64,000 nt of DNA from Anoplopoma fimbria (GCF_027596085.1 NC_072457.1:29366787-29430786), one strand, 5' to 3'; shown: positions 38,426-58,177, counted from the stretch's first letter. Notes: generated by a model not told the origin, from the sequence alone. A program made the numbers and translations.

Positions 38426-41400
38426 GTTGCATATTCTTTAAATGCTTGGGGGGGGGGATTTGTAAGTTAATTTATTGCGCAATGACTTAAAATAGTAACA
38501 GAATTCAATATTTTTCATATCTTGACATCATAATAAATCTATAGCTGTTTGACGCCTTTTCAGTCGGGCCCCAACCGCTGGTGTTCTGTCCCTTGAAACC
38601 AGATTGTATTTCACTGGTGTTTTGGACAATGCGTAGCCACAACTTGGATCTGTGGTGCATCTACTGTATGTTGTGGCAGGTGTATTGTTCAAGGAAGCTC
38701 AGTGCTGAGTGTGAAGTTGTATTAGCGATTCTCGAGAACGCCTCAAGCAGCAACACCACAATTTAAGCATTCACCCTGTTCTGAACAGGGATACTTTTTA
38801 GATGGGGACTGCATGAGCATCTATGATTGACTTCACACGGCTCTCAACATGACAACGTGATACCAGCACAAACAGTGCATACAGCTGCAACAGTACTGAC
38901 AGGGTTAATAGTGTTGGTAGGAACTGGATGGTGGGGGTTACGTACGCTTCAGCTACAACGCCATGGGTCAGAAAGACGTTGTCAGCAGTAAGTGTCGGAT
39001 GAGCAACGTATGAGCACAGAGCAGAGCGATGGCACTTGGCTAGCCAGTGGATCACACACTGGCACACTTTAAAGCAATGGTGTGCTTATAGAAGGTACAG
39101 AAACAGGGTTGAATGTACCCATTCTGTTGCTTCATCCCAATACACACACACCCACTCATAGACACACACACAAAGTCCATCTCTCGGGGCCAGGCTGGCA
39201 GAGGCAGACACCAGTACAGATGGCTTGTTTGGGGCCTGTGGCATAAAGTGGTGAGAGATGCAACTGTTTGCGGGCAAGCCAAGGGGAACTTGCATATTTA
39301 GTAAGTGGGGTCTGAGCCAGCTATGCATAGAATGTTTAACTAGTGAAAGTTTTACAAGACTTACCAGTCACTACCAGACTGTTGAAGACAACATATATAT
39401 GTATATTTATATATACCCAATATAACCACACTGCTTTCAAATAGGTAGTTTGGTAGAGCTTTTCTTCAGAGACGGTTTGTGTGTAAAGTTGTGTGTGTAT
39501 ATGTGTGTTTTATTTTTTTGTGACATTAAGAAGAAATATGTGTAGTATGTAAATGTCTTTCATATGACCAAAGTTCAACAGGCAGTATAAGTGCAATGGG
39601 TGTCTGGTGCCATCTCCAGTATCTTGTTTACCATCTGCTCTGCTTAAGTTGAAACCAAACTGTGGTACAGCACACAGCCATGGCACGTTTTTGAAGTTAA
39701 GATGCATTCTAATCCCATAATACACAGTAATTCTAAGCAGGTTTTGAGTATGTAGTGTATTCACACTAGAAATGTATTATACCCAATCAAGTCAATCTAC
39801 TGTCTTTGTAACCCTAAGTTTTGTGGAATGTTCAGAAAGAAAATTAGGAAAAGTAGTAGGAAAAGCATAGCTGTTTATATCACATGACAAATATGGCTTT
39901 GTCCTTTTTAAGTGTCCTGGCAAGCCGGAACAGTGTGACAGTGAGCCAGCATGAACAACTCTTGATTTAATCATTTACACCTGTGCTTTTCCTATGGTGA
40001 CATGTCAAAATGTCACAGGAACAGTTTTGTGGATTTAATTTCAAATTACAAAACAGTCAAGTATGTAAATGTCTTTGTATGCAAACTTCAAAAACAGTAT
40101 ACTGTGACAATTGGTACAATGGTACAGGTTATATACAATTAGTATCTAGCATGGAATTTGACACAGATCTAGGAGGGATTTGTGTGTGTTAGAGGATGGT
40201 AGGATGGATCCCCAGTACAAGCTTTAACACTGCTGATCCTTAAGTTAACTGCAACAAAGGAAGAACAAGCTCACTCGAATAGCAACACGTTTTTTTAGGG
40301 GATATAGCTATACAGAGTACAAACTAGATTTCTGCATCCCTTTGAGGTTTGCTCAGTTGCTAAAGAATACGAAATACAGGAAGCATACAACAAAAAGGTT
40401 TGAAGTGCCAGCAGGAATGAACTGGTCATCTGAAGAAGTGAGAGATTTCCTGTTGGGCCAGTTCAACTATGAGTCAACAATGAGTCTAACAACACCATGC
40501 AGGAATAAAACATCCTTCTACCATGCATTGTAGGTAAACTCATTCCATCTCATGGGTCCATCCTAAATTTTCATGCCTTTTCCATTATTCATACATGTGA
40601 TCCATATCGATTAAAACGACAGCGAACTTAGCAGTATTATTGAAAATAATATTATATTTCAAAGTCGAGATGAAATGACAAATGCCTTTATAACCCTTGT
40701 AAATCACATCCCCGCTCATATTGTGCACCTTTAAAACAATCATGTGCAATCGGAACAAAAATCTATTTATTTGTATTATTATAAAAAAATTGAATCTTTT
40801 TTTCTCCCTGTGAATTTCCGCCCATAATATCACAACATCCAGCCATCCATCAACCAATCTGCAACTGTCAGCAACAAGGGAGGTGTGTGTTGAGCCACAT
40901 ACGCTCCGTAATCTACTACATCCTCAGCCCACTTGTCCGATCAAATGTGAAGGATTGTATTTAAATCCTTTCAGTACAAAAGCTTAAGACACTCTAACTT
41001 TAAATTTAAATCCCAAATTAGTCAATGAGTCAACAGTTTTGCACAAATTGTAAATATTGTTTGAATACAAGTATTTTGCCAAGGAAACTGAAACTTAATT
41101 TCTAACCACTGTGAATCATGGGAGATACTTTAGTCGACTGCCTGCCATTAAAACTGTTGTCTGCAACTGGCAACCATGAGACCCTGCTTTCTGCTGCCTT
41201 CTCCTGCCGACATTCTTGCTCATTGCCTGCTTAGCCTTGTTCAACAGCATCAACAATGAGTTTTATGATTTTATCAGTATGCAGTTTTTTTTTCAATAGC
41301 TGAAGAGGACTCTTTATGACCCACTACAGAGAGAAACTCCAAAGAGTATGAAGAGCATCCACTATCTCAGTCCTCAGAGAATTGCAGCACTACTTACACA

Positions 41401-42834
41401 ATTTTTGATGGCAGTTGGTTGCAAAAGCATAGCACAGACAAACATTGTCAAACACTTGTTGGGAAAAATGCTGTTGTTACTATTTTATCCAAATAATACC
41501 TTGTGGGGGCATAGGAAATGGTAATCTGCTAAAAACGTGCTCTTTGAGTAGGCAGCATGGTTTACATAAATCCAACATGCAATTTTCTTGCTGTATGGTA
41601 ATTTTATTTATATTAATTAATAATAAAAAAGAACATTTTGGAGGAAGTTCCTGAAAAGCTGGAAAAAGCTATTCCTGCTTCCTGTGGTTCTGCATGGTTG
41701 TTTGCAAAACAGATGGCCACACGACAAAATTGCAACCAGATGTGGGTGGTGGTCTATAGATGCTGTAGAGTGACAGCTCTATCATCTCTTGTGCTGCAAA
41801 ACCCAGTTGAGTGAACAACCTGCAATAATGTGAGAATATTATATCTTTCTAAAAAAATATTTACCTTGTAGTGGACATTTATACATTATGTATTATACGT
41901 CACTTTTCCATGGCACTATTTTGAGCTAGGGCGTAAAGACAAACAACTTGCCTCAAACTGTCCATTGCAAGCAGATTAACATCTCACATTTATATTCATT
42001 GAAACAATATAAGAGGAAAGTGCTCTGGTGTAGACCAAATTCATTAAGCATGGTGTTACTGAACATGTGTTGGTTGGGCTCAGGCATGTGTTTAAGGATG
42101 TTTAGCATTTTCAAACCGTACAAAAATGTGTACAATTGAGTACAGTCTCACAGGTTTATGTTTATGCAGGCTATTTTATAGAATTGGATGGTGCAACAAA
42201 GCTAATATGATCCACTTTGCTTCCCATTCCATTAGAGGTCAGTGCTGTTAAGATGGTTTGCAGTTGGTTAATGGTGCAAATGTTTGCCAAGTTTCAGCAA
42301 AGTTGAACTTCACATGACCGCCGCGTAGAGAATTACTTTACCTATGTGATCAAATTGTGCCGATTTCATTAAAAATAATGGATTGTGGTGTAAAAATGTT
42401 CTATCATAAATGTTGGTTTGACAAGGCCCTTAGGATATAGGCTATTGCCATTTCTTTGACTCATCTCAGTCTTTCTCTGTCTATGCTCCTTTGTGTCTGT
42501 CAGCACAGTGAAGTGAAGGCGCAGCAGAGTGGATCAGTACCTGTTCATACATTCCCAGGTTAAACTATGTATGTTGAACCAAGGAATATCTTTTGGTATT
42601 TCAGTGAAAACAACCCTAAATCTAATTGAAATGATCTACATCTTGGCAGTGATAGTGGACAACTTTGCACTTCCACTTGGTGTTGGTTGGTGTTTGTATG
42701 TGTTAACAATATAAAAATATAATATAAATATATATATATTCACAAAGCAGCAGACGTATATTTGACATCATTTTCATGTAAACATCGGCTCTGGCACAAA
42801 TTGCATGAGCACAGCACAAGCAGTCTCCCCCTGC

Positions 42835-42835
<1 letters not shown>
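38426..42835. other. mostly unique non-coding sequence
   Basis: 4.4 kb with no gene or named repeat that I can support. A run of ten G lies at 38448-38457, and short alternating TA runs lie at about 39393-39415 and 42718-42740. Frames of 60 to 90 codons show no motifs. Confidence 0.4.

Positions 42836-42928
<93 letters not shown>
42836..42928. repeat. (AC)n microsatellite, about 46 units
   Basis: Uninterrupted AC over about 93 bp. All overlapping frames on both strands are translated repeat. Confidence 0.98.
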
Positions 42929-42930
<2 letters not shown>

Positions 42931-43951
42931 GTACTGACAGTGCCAGCTCCTGACATTTCTGAGCATGCCATAGGGACGAGTGGTTGAGGGCTGGAGGAGG
43001 GCTAAGTGTCTGTCTGTAGGCCTGAGATAACGGCTGTCACCTCCCCAGGTCCTCTCGTTCACACAAGCACACATACACACGCACACGGAAACCAACACAC
43101 ACATAGAAATACAGACACTCTCCCTCCTTTTTTCTTACACCAATCCACAATTAAACCATCTATCCGCTGTGACAGTGAATGCTAGTCAGCCGACCATTCA
43201 GCAGCGCTCAATATCAATAGAGTCCCTCAGTCTCTCTCTGTTGCGCTCTATTGTTGCTTTGTCGAAATGGGAATGGCTTTAACAGTTGGTAGAACTACAT
43301 GGCCTGTGAATAGAGCTGGCTTATGACTGTGTTTATGCTTTGTGCTGCTCTCCTGTCTTTCAGCCCGAGATCTTTAAAAGTGCTGTGATTATGGCGAGAG
43401 CTGATGAAGCATTGTTTTCAGGCTATCAATTTTGGCACATGTAATGTGCAGATTGTCTTCCGTGTGAGCACTTGCAGTGTACCTCATTGTGTCGATGGCT
43501 CATTGTGCTGTGATGTGCATGCCTGTGTAGTTATGTTCGCTTCGAAACAAGAGGGGGGGCGAGATAAAGCAGTAAGGAGATGTGCAGAGGTGCTAAGTTC
43601 TAACCCCCTTTTCTTTCTCAGGTAATAACTTTCTAATTCAAGCATGAGTAAAGACAGGCACAGGGAGAGAGACGGAAAGTGCGGACCGGAGAGAGAATGA
43701 ACCATTGAAAGAATAATACCATTTTTGGGCTCCATTGATTTCGACAAATGGCTACACATCATGGTGAGGACAGTACAATAGGGACAATTTCCGACAGTAC
43801 AAATGCAGAGCAGTTTTGTTTAAGATCTGCACTGGAGATAAAGTGCAGGTTTGTGCAGCTGTGTGTCTAAATGCAAGGTCTGAGTCTAAAAAAAGAACAG
43901 TGACACACCTAATCAGCAAAAACAGTGCATCTCTCTTCTTCTCTTTCACTT
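42929..43951. other. non-coding stretch, nothing firmly recognised
   Basis: A pyrimidine tract ending in TCTTTCAG at 43363 precedes a 26-codon open segment (PEIFKSAVIMARADEALFSG and so on). It lacks a donor and ends in a stop, so I do not call it. Nothing else is seen. Confidence 0.4.
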
Positions 43952-44000
43952 TGTGTGTGTTTGTGTGTGTGTGTGTGTGTTGTGTGTGTGTGCGTGTGTG

Positions 44001-44038
<38 letters not shown>

Positions 44039-44075
44039 TGTGTGTGTGTGTGTGTGTAGTGTGTGAGTGTGTGTG
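43952..44075. repeat. imperfect (TG)n microsatellite
   Basis: About 124 bp of TG with TT, GC, CT and AG interruptions. A run of ten G follows at 44132-44141. Confidence 0.95.
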
Positions 44076-47048
44076 CCTGGCTTTGCATAACCAAGCAGGC
44101 CCATTTGTCAGTACAGATTGTAATTAAGGGAGGGGGGGGGGTCAGGAGCAAGGCAACCAAGAAACAATCAGACTCCCATTTGGAGTGTGTGTGTGTGTGT
44201 GCTTATGCATGTGTTTATGTGTGAGGTTGCATGCATTCTAACATGCGTGTTGACATCCAGTAGGAATCCATTTTGAAGCCAAGGCCACTCTCCCCTCTCT
44301 CAATTTGTCTCCCTCTGACACCCTCTCCGCAATCAGCGATCACTCCGCAGGCACACTCCTTTTCCCACCAACCACCTCCTCCGCTTTCTTATTCATCCAC
44401 ATCCCGTCCGTCCTTATCATTCATCCCTCTTCTCCTCCCCATTTCATTCTGACTTCCTTAGCTTTACGAACACAGAGCTGTTGAAGAACTCTCAGGTGGT
44501 TCAAGTCCATTACTTTGGGAGATAGAAAAACACTGCTGAGGTGTTCTGATTGAGGCCTATTAAAATTCATAAGCTGTGGAATAAGGCCAGAGATAAAAAA
44601 AAGAAAAAATGCAGCTCTGCGTATGAGGGGCGGAACGGTGTATATGGGTGTTCATGTGTGTACGTGTGTGAATTTGTCAAGTGTTTGTGAAGAAAGAAGG
44701 GCAGCGAGTAAAGAGAGTGAGAGTGATAAATGCTTGGTGATCCCATGAGCCTTTTACCTCCTTAAATGTTCTCCATACTTTTCTCCTCTTTTCTTGTCCT
44801 CTTGGTATTTTCCTCCTTCCCTTCAGCTTGACAATACTTTGTGCGTATCCTCACACCCTGCTTAAGTCTTTTGTCCATATTTTCCTTTATTTTCCACCCC
44901 AACTCCACGCAGACATTACACACTGTGAAGTTCTTCCTTAAGGCAGCTATCTTCCTTTTTTTAGCAAGTTGCTCCTGATAAAAAAGAATATTCCCACCTG
45001 GTGTTATGGTTATGAAGGCACTTACTGGAGATTATCAGACACATTTGCACTTACACACACAAAGCACCTGCTACTCTCTGCTTCTCCCTGCCTCTGTGTA
45101 AAACACACACACACGCGCATGGAGTACATTAAGAGGGGTTGGATCGATAGGGGGCAGAGGTCAATAGAGAACGCGCTCTCGCTGGAAAAAAACTCAAGAT
45201 ATCACTGGGAGGCAGAGACGAGCTCAGAGCTACCCATCTACTTCACCTCTACTGAATCTTTTTCCTCTTCCTTGTTCTCCTCTTCCTCTACAATAGACTC
45301 ATCTCTCAGTCCAGCCGCCTGGGATAGATTACCACAAAGGCTGTAAAGAATGAAGGAATGAAAGCAGAAAGTCTTCGCTTACCTAGCAAAAGCAAGGCTA
45401 CGCAACAAAACAAAAACAACTGGTGACTGGGGTGCAGCAGTGTTGTTTCCAGCTGGCCCTTTTTGAAGATACATATATAAGATGCATACTTGCACTGGTT
45501 ATTGTTCTCTGTTTTCTTGCAGTAAAAGTGCAGCAAATGGTCCGACCAGCCGAGCACTCGCTGCTTATAGGGCATATGCACCCATGTGGTATGTGCCCTA
45601 ACCACTTGGTCGCACCTCGCACCTGTTCTTTTGTCACACAAGATGACAAAATGACTGCATGGTTACATACCGTAACCCTAAATCTGTGAACACAGGTGGA
45701 CTCCTTTTCTCCGTTGATTGAATAAATGAAAACACGCCTTAGACTGCAGCTACCAGGGTGAGCCCAGTGAATTTGATGGCTGTCACTATAAAAGAGCAGC
45801 AATGATCACAAACCATATCAATCAGATGCTGTCAACTGATGCCAACACACAACTGATGAAGCGTATGATGCTCAGTTAGAGGGCTATATGAACCTAATTT
45901 ACATATGAATGTGTGGTATATGTACAGGTGGCTGTGACATTGTTTACTGTAAACATGCACATATACATACACACTCAAAAATAGCACAGGAAGCAGTCAG
46001 TGATGATAATACACGAATGCGGCAGAGTCAGAGCAGACAGGTTTATGCCAGCAAGTGGCTGAAATACTGTAAAGTGGCAAGCAATAGAAAACCTTCACTA
46101 ACCCTTAACCTATCCAGGTCCCATTCATGACCCAGCCACTCCAGGCTGGGGGCTTGGCTTGGACCCATGGGCACCTAGTGGTTAATGGTTATTTACCAAC
46201 CTTATTTTAGATTGACAGACCCAAGAGTGAAGCTGGTTCTGAATCTTATTTTATTTTGGCTATTCTGAATAATGGGTGATGCTTTATTTGGACTAGGAAA
46301 CTCTGTATTCTAGATACTGGAAAACAAATCTGGACAAGCAGCTTGAGCCTCCTAAAGCTTAACAAATAAAACATGTCAGTTACTTGTCTCAGAGATGGAC
46401 TGAAAGTATACACAGGAACTAGCCCCCTGGATAAGACTTTGTAAATAATTGCACATGGACCTACTTCTTGGGCAACTTGCCAGATAACCAAGCTGCCTTC
46501 TACCTGTCTAGTAGTTGTCAGTGGGCTACAGCCCCACACATGTGAACAAACCAGTGCAGGCAGCTAGTTTAGTTGATGGTTAGGTAGCTCTGGAAGTTAA
46601 TTGACAGCACTATAGCCAGTCCCTTGACCACAGCATCATAGGTATTACCCTTTTTTTATGCTCTTTTTACGCCTCCATCCCCTTCTCCCAAGTCACTGTC
46701 ATCCCTCTCTTTGTCCCTCTACAGCATTTGGATCACGGCATCTGGGTTTGACACACACATTTGTTTAGTCTCCATTGTGCTAAGTGGATTCACGTGGAAT
46801 AAAGATTGCCTGTAATATATCGAAAGAGAGTGGGATGCGCAAGGGGAGGCAGGACAAGCGAAGAGGAGGGGACGAAGAATTGCAGAGGAGCGGAGAGATT
46901 GATGATTGATCCAGATACGCTGCACTAAAACAGTGACAATAAGAGAGTGAAAAAGAGTAAGGATAGAAAAAGATGACAAAACATATGCTGCTCTGTCTAA
47001 ACCATCAATCTTAAGTTGCGAGCTCACCTGGCAATTGTCAAGCATTAG
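44076..47048. other. non-coding stretch with strand-biased blocks and one possible MITE fragment
   Basis: A pyrimidine-rich block lies at about 44280-44460 and a purine-rich block at about 46825-46980. At 45655-45700 the wording ATGGTTACATACCGTAACCC with a GGTTAC/GTAACC palindrome (45661-45677) resembles a fish MITE-like repeat, weakly. Frames up to 134 codons (45398-45802, minus) have no recognisable motif. Confidence 0.4.
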
Positions 47049-47120
47049 CGTGTTTGTGTAAGTGTGTGTGTGTGTGTATGTGTGTGTGTGTGTGTGTAAG
47101 TGTGTGTGTGTGTGTGTGTA
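47049..47120. repeat. imperfect (TG)n microsatellite
   Basis: Three TG runs are separated by TA and AAG interruptions over about 70 bp. Confidence 0.93.
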
Positions 47121-52542
<5,422 letters not shown>

Positions 52543-52564
52543 AGAGAGAGAGAGAGAGAGAGTT

Positions 52565-52647
<83 letters not shown>
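52543..52647. repeat. compound (AG)n-(TG)n microsatellite
   Basis: AG for about 19 bp (52543-52561), then TG for about 81 bp (52567-52647). Confidence 0.97.
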
Positions 52648-52648
<1 letters not shown>

Positions 52649-53114
52649 ATCAGTAAAGGCTGCATGAAACTGAGTGTCAAGAGAGTGAGCAAACTAACTG
52701 ATTTATCAATCCAAGCATCTAAATAGAAAGTGGCTTTGGGAGTGCATGTTGCAGGTTACAAAAACACATTTCCTAAATAAATTTGACATTGCTGTTCTAT
52801 CTTCAACACTAACAGACACACCCTCTCCTTTTGTGTCTCCCTGTACTCTGCTCACAAACACTGACACCTACACACCAGACTTTAGGTCTCCCACTTTAAG
52901 CAATAACCTATTGCTTCTCTCTCTAAATATGCCAAAAGTTCTCCTCAGTGCCTCAGCCAAAAGTTAAGAGTATGAGTTGTCTTTGTGTTATATTCCACCA
53001 GTATTTTATGTCTAATTGGATTGCTTTGGTAAAATGACGCCGCTAATAAGTCTCTACCTCCACAATGATTGGTATGTTCTCTTTTCACCATCCCAAAAAA
53101 GCCAGTAAATACAA
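52648..53114. other. non-coding stretch, nothing recognised
   Basis: A 73-codon frame at 52746-52967 is Ser/Thr/Leu-rich without a motif. Confidence 0.45.
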
Positions 53115-53575
53115 CCAATTCTCACTCCCAACTCTTCAAACAGTACCGGTACCCCTCTAGCGTCCGTTTTGGACTTGGCAGGGGAGACAAGTCAATTTCC
53201 ACTCTACATGTGTAATGTCCTTTCAAAATAAACTTCTGTCTTCACAGGAAGTTAGGTTTAGGGAACAAAACCACTTAGTTGGGCTAGGAAAAAGAGCGTG
53301 GTTGACGAACAGTAAACTGGACGAACAACTCACTTGACAAATGCGTCACATACAACTCATGTGACTATCTCATGTCTCAAAATGGCAATGTTTACTTTTA
53401 GTTTCACACGGGTTGTGAACTCCCACCCACCAGCCCTCCCTCCCACACTGTGTGGACATTCTCGCTCCTAATACTACGTCAGTGGCGCTGACCGTATAAT
53501 AATGATGCATTTGGGTTTATAATGGATTGTGTTGAGAGCATTTAGCGTCGATATCAGACTCTCAGTACAAAAAAA
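53115..53575 (+). repeat. teleost dispersed repeat (GTTAGGTTTAGG-type), plus-strand copy
   Basis: The copy starts with CCAATTCTCACTCCCAACTC, CAGTACCGGTACCCCTCTAG and CGTCCGTTTTGGAC. It continues with GTTAGGTTTAGGGAACAAAA and CCACTTAGTTGGG (53251-53283), and ends with AATGATGCATTTGGGTTTAT near 53500-53520. The order matches the copy at 62705-62985, and the core matches the inverted copy at 6735-6900. Confidence 0.75.
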
Positions 53576-56500
53576 AGGCTTGTGATATTCATCCAATGCT
53601 TTCTGTTGAAAGCTGGTACTTATGCTTGTCGTCAAGTACTCAAAGAGCAAACTAAAAGGTTTCTAGTGTCTAAAACACACCTAATTTATACTATGATAAT
53701 AACAACACTTTTTGTTAAGAGCCTTTAGTAGAACAAAGGAAAGGGCAGAATGATGCATATTATACACAATAGAAAATTAAAAAGAAATGTGAAAGATTGT
53801 GAATCTTTAGTCTTCAGTGTTTAGTGATGCTTGACTACAATTGCTAAGCCAGCCCTGCGTTACATCTCCCCCACCTTTATCTGAGAGGGATGCCAAGCTA
53901 CATACACCACTAAGGGATCAATTAAACCTCTCTTTTCCCCTCTTTACACCTCCTGAAATCAGAAGGGGAGGATTTCAAACGATGGACTGCACCCCCACTA
54001 CAACCTCCCCCTCCTTTCTCCTCACCCAATTAAGACCATCTTCAAAAGAGTGTGTGTTAACACCTTTAGCGTGGGTTAAGATGTAGCTTCTTTTCTGAAC
54101 CGTGGCGTGGTCTTCCATGCTGCTTATTCCTGCCACTGGAGGGTGAGTCTTACAATGAGGAAATGAGGCTGAAGGGAATGCTATAAAAGCCGTAGTTCTG
54201 AGACAGAAAGCTGGAATTATTTTGTGTATTTTGGTTTGTGTTTCAGTAATGTCACAACGAATCACAAATTCAAACAGACAGCCTTTGCAGAAGTCCCATC
54301 AGGCTCAATGTTGAAGGGAGATGGGACATTTTTCTAAGGTGGCTGGAACTTATGGAGATATCCTTAAGTTTTTTTTTTATTATTTCGTATATCAGATATT
54401 CTTTTTGGAACATATATTCACAATGAAAATAACATGTACAATGTCATTTTCTGAAGTTTTAGCATTCACACTAGCACATGACAGAAAGGTGTAATTTATC
54501 TGCTTATACTCAAGTTCACACTGTTTTCAGCTCCAACACTCAATACAAATCCTACAAGATCTCAACAAGTGTTTTGTTGAGTTCAACGACTACAGCTCCC
54601 ATGATGCTTCACAGGGCTCCTGATTCTAATGCCATGTTCACGTAATGTGGAATGGAACAAAGAGAAGGATGAGCATAGCTACAACTTGCAGGCATTACCA
54701 GTCGTCAAACTTAAGCTATTGTTAATATACACACTACATTTATGATTACCGCTGTTGGTAACCATCCTATTATTTTGCTCAATGCCTATTGAGGATGAAT
54801 AATGTTAGTGGATTGAACTGAAATAAATGGAGCTGGTGTTACTGGTTAATTAGACATCAGCATTAAATAGTAACTTAAACCCGAAACCAATTTTTTCAGT
54901 TGAAAACCAATGTTTATGCTGTTTTTAGTAGTGTAGTTGATAGATCAAAATCTTGACAATTTAGTTAAGTATTTACATTTTCATATTGTATTATAGATAT
55001 TCATAGCACCCGCCCTCTACTTGTTGAAACACAGTTATGTTTGGTGAATATAGCTGTTGGCTGATCAGTGGCTGTTGACATATTGACCCTTTTACAGTCA
55101 ACGCCATCAAAAATATGAGTGCTGATGTTGGCAACAGAAGTATCCCACCCACCCAGACGAGTTAGCTAGCTTTAAACAGTACACGATATTCCAACAGCGG
55201 ACTAAAGGTCTACTAAACTCCAAAAGAATCCCGACTGAGTGCTGACTTAACTGGTGACTTTCAGCTGAATGGTTGGCTTACATAATAAAAACATATGAGT
55301 TTGTAAGCCAATACATGTAACATAAACTAAACCAGAAAGAATAAGACGACACAACAAAGCACTAAATATATAAATTGAAGCTGTACATCAAAACAACTGC
55401 ATAATACTGTTTACAACCCATGACTTCATATTTAAAACTTTTAAAAGCACATTTTACAGGACACAGTAAAACATATTCACTGTCACATCCATTCATTTGA
55501 AACTAGTTTTCTTCAGGACAAATTAGTATTTAAGATCTGTACTAACACATCAGGTAACTTTGCACAAAAGTAATTAAAATGTCACTGGTTTCAATGAGTT
55601 GAATCACTGAAATGAAGCTTTGAAATTAAATGTATTTTATGTTGGATCATTTTTTTTCTTCTTTAACTCAACTCGCTCTCACCACTACCTTGTGAGTGTC
55701 AGAGAAAACTCTGAGGCGAATTCTCAAAGGGGCCATGTAAATTACTTGTGCGGTCGATATGTTCAATGGGCCATTCACATACAAGATTTATACCTTTGGT
55801 AGTCTTAATTATGTCTGCCTTTTATTTGCTCTGTAAAGCAAGAAGCAAAGAAGCCTGCCTTTCCTATAATAAATCTGCAGGGTGGGATGACCTAGTTGCC
55901 AATAGTCCTCACTATCCTTTGCATTTCTTTTACTTTCCCTTCTTTATTTCCCCACTATGTAGACTTTTTTCATTCTATATTCATTCTTCATGTTTTCTTT
56001 TTCCTTTGTGTTCCTCATCACATTTCCTTCAGGTTTTATTTGAGTTCTTTTTTGACTAAATAGTAAAAACAGTGGACCTCGAAATATGTTGGTTGTTCAT
56101 CATTGCAGTTAACCAGGTTGGTTGACCGCAGTTAGCTCTTACCTAATTTTTGGTTTGGGGTATTTTGAAACGTTTTTTTCTTTAGATGTAAGTCCTTCCC
56201 AGTTGCCAAAAGTCTAGTAAAGCACCTGTAGGTAAAGAAAAGTGGACAGTTTTATTCCTAAGAACGCTTTTTGGTGAATTATGGAGACAGAACCTATTAC
56301 ACTGTGTCTTTATTGAGTGGTTGTGACATCATTAGATCAGGCTGGTTAAAGTAACGCTGTGCTATTTAATTACCATTCATGACACCATAAATATTGCCAC
56401 AACCCCTCTACCTCCCCTTCTCTCATCCCTCCCTCATCCCTTCTTTCATCTCACAGCAAACTCAGCACATAAAGTGACACTTAGCCATTCTCGAATAGAG

Positions 56501-58137
56501 AAGGTCACTGAAAGTCTGTTCAGATTGACAAAATAACTCAACACTCTATAACCTGTCACTCTCAGTGTGATGTGTGCTTGACATTTACATTTTTAACATT
56601 AACGGTGCATGGAAAGAATTTTTTTTTTTAAAGAAAAATAGTTGTCTTTGCCAAAGGCGTGATTCACTTTAACTGATCTTTCTTCTGTGAAAATGATAGT
56701 GCTGTAATGATTAGTTGAAATTATTTTTAAAATTATTGGAAGTTTTAATCATTTATAGGCTCTGAAAAAGCCCATCCACCAAACAGGATTTGAAGGTGCT
56801 AAATTGGAAATTCAGAACATTTCTGTTGCCTCTAAAAGGCTCTCAAAGCATCTATTGGCTGAGCCGGCGGCTGGAAGCTAACAGTGTTGACACAGTGCTT
56901 TTGTTTGTCTGAACTTTCACACTGAATGACATACACTTTGTTTGAAGAAGTTTTCAGGTTGAGTTTCACATTTCTTACAGGAAACAACAGATGACAATGT
57001 CACCTAAAATAACGCAAGAAAATAAATTCAAAATGTATATGAACTTTACTATTCTTTTGAAATATTACCAAAGAAAAGCTCAAAACAACATAGCTATGTG
57101 GCCCATTAAATAGTAAGCCTAATATCTAATAAATAGCCAGGATTAACATCAGTTACTCCAACTTTGAAATAATAGGAAAGGTTGAAAATACTATTCAAGT
57201 GTTTGGGGAATAACCTAACTTCATTTTGAGAATTACAGTTCTTATTCTAAGTGTGATCTGCATAGCTTAATCTTAAATATATAAAGCTAAGTCTGAGTTT
57301 GGGTCTATGAACACAATGATTTGTGGTGGAATTGGCTGTGATGAAAGGAGCACCAGCTGAAACATTGCCTAAGGCACCAAATTGGTCAGGGCCAGTTCTG
57401 ACTGTTGGACAATAAAAAGCAATTAATTTCACCTTGGGTTCTGAATAAATTGTCAAGGTTTTCTTTATTTTCTGACATATTATCTAAATAATAAATGATA
57501 AATCAAAAGAAATAAACAGATTATTGAATAATGAAAATCATCGTCACTTGCAGCCTTAAAAACCATCCTACCATCCCATAACATATTAGGGAGTACGTTT
57601 TTGGCTTTTCATTCATAATTTGCCTATATCCATCTCTTCAGAATGTTATAATGGTTGCTGACAGTGGCCATTCACCTCTGAGAATACATTATAGCTTTTA
57701 AATACATCTCATTACTTTAAAAAAAAAAACTTCATTTGCAGCATAACTGCCACAGTATATGCCTGGGCATGAATGATGAGAGTTAACCTCTTACCCCAGC
57801 CATAAAAGTCTGTTCAAGCAAATTGGCTGCTAATAGTGTATTAATATGTTTTAATATGCTGTGGAGCCATATTGCCTTGTTTTTTTGCAATGCAACTACG
57901 CATTTAGTTCTGTTTCCTTTTTCGAAAGATCCCTTTCTGTATTTTCTCAGTTGTAAAAAAAATTGCTTATTACAAGAAAGTAACACTAGCAAAGGTTGCA
58001 AATGTTGCCATCTAAGTTTGAGTAATTACCAAAAACACAAAAGCTGCAATTTCCAGGAAGTGGATTCAGAGAGCTCCTCACATGAATGAGCACATGAATA
58101 AAAATGAAGTTGTCTTCATGAGTGACCCCTGCCAGTA

Positions 58138-58142
<5 letters not shown>
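53576..58142. other. mostly unique non-coding sequence
   Basis: 4.6 kb with no gene or named repeat I can support. It contains a ZNF143-like motif at 54589-54607, a pyrimidine-rich run at about 56400-56455 and short frames (up to 103 codons) without motifs. Confidence 0.4.
54589..54607 (+). promoter_or_regulatory. ZNF143/SBS-like motif
   Basis: ACTACAGCTCCCATGATGC matches the long ACTACAnnTCCCAnnATGC consensus of the zinc-finger factor ZNF143 (Staf), which binds many vertebrate promoters and chromatin-loop anchors. It is a single site in otherwise anonymous DNA and could derive from an old repeat, since transposons often carry this motif. Confidence 0.45.

Positions 58143-58175
<33 letters not shown>
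58143..58175. repeat. (GA)n microsatellite
   Basis: Uninterrupted GA over 33 bp. Confidence 0.96.

Positions 58176-58177
<2 letters not shown>

Noticed and set aside
43364..43441. Open segment after a good acceptor (PEIFKSAVIMARADEALFSG...)
   Set aside because: No donor before the stop and no recognised protein.
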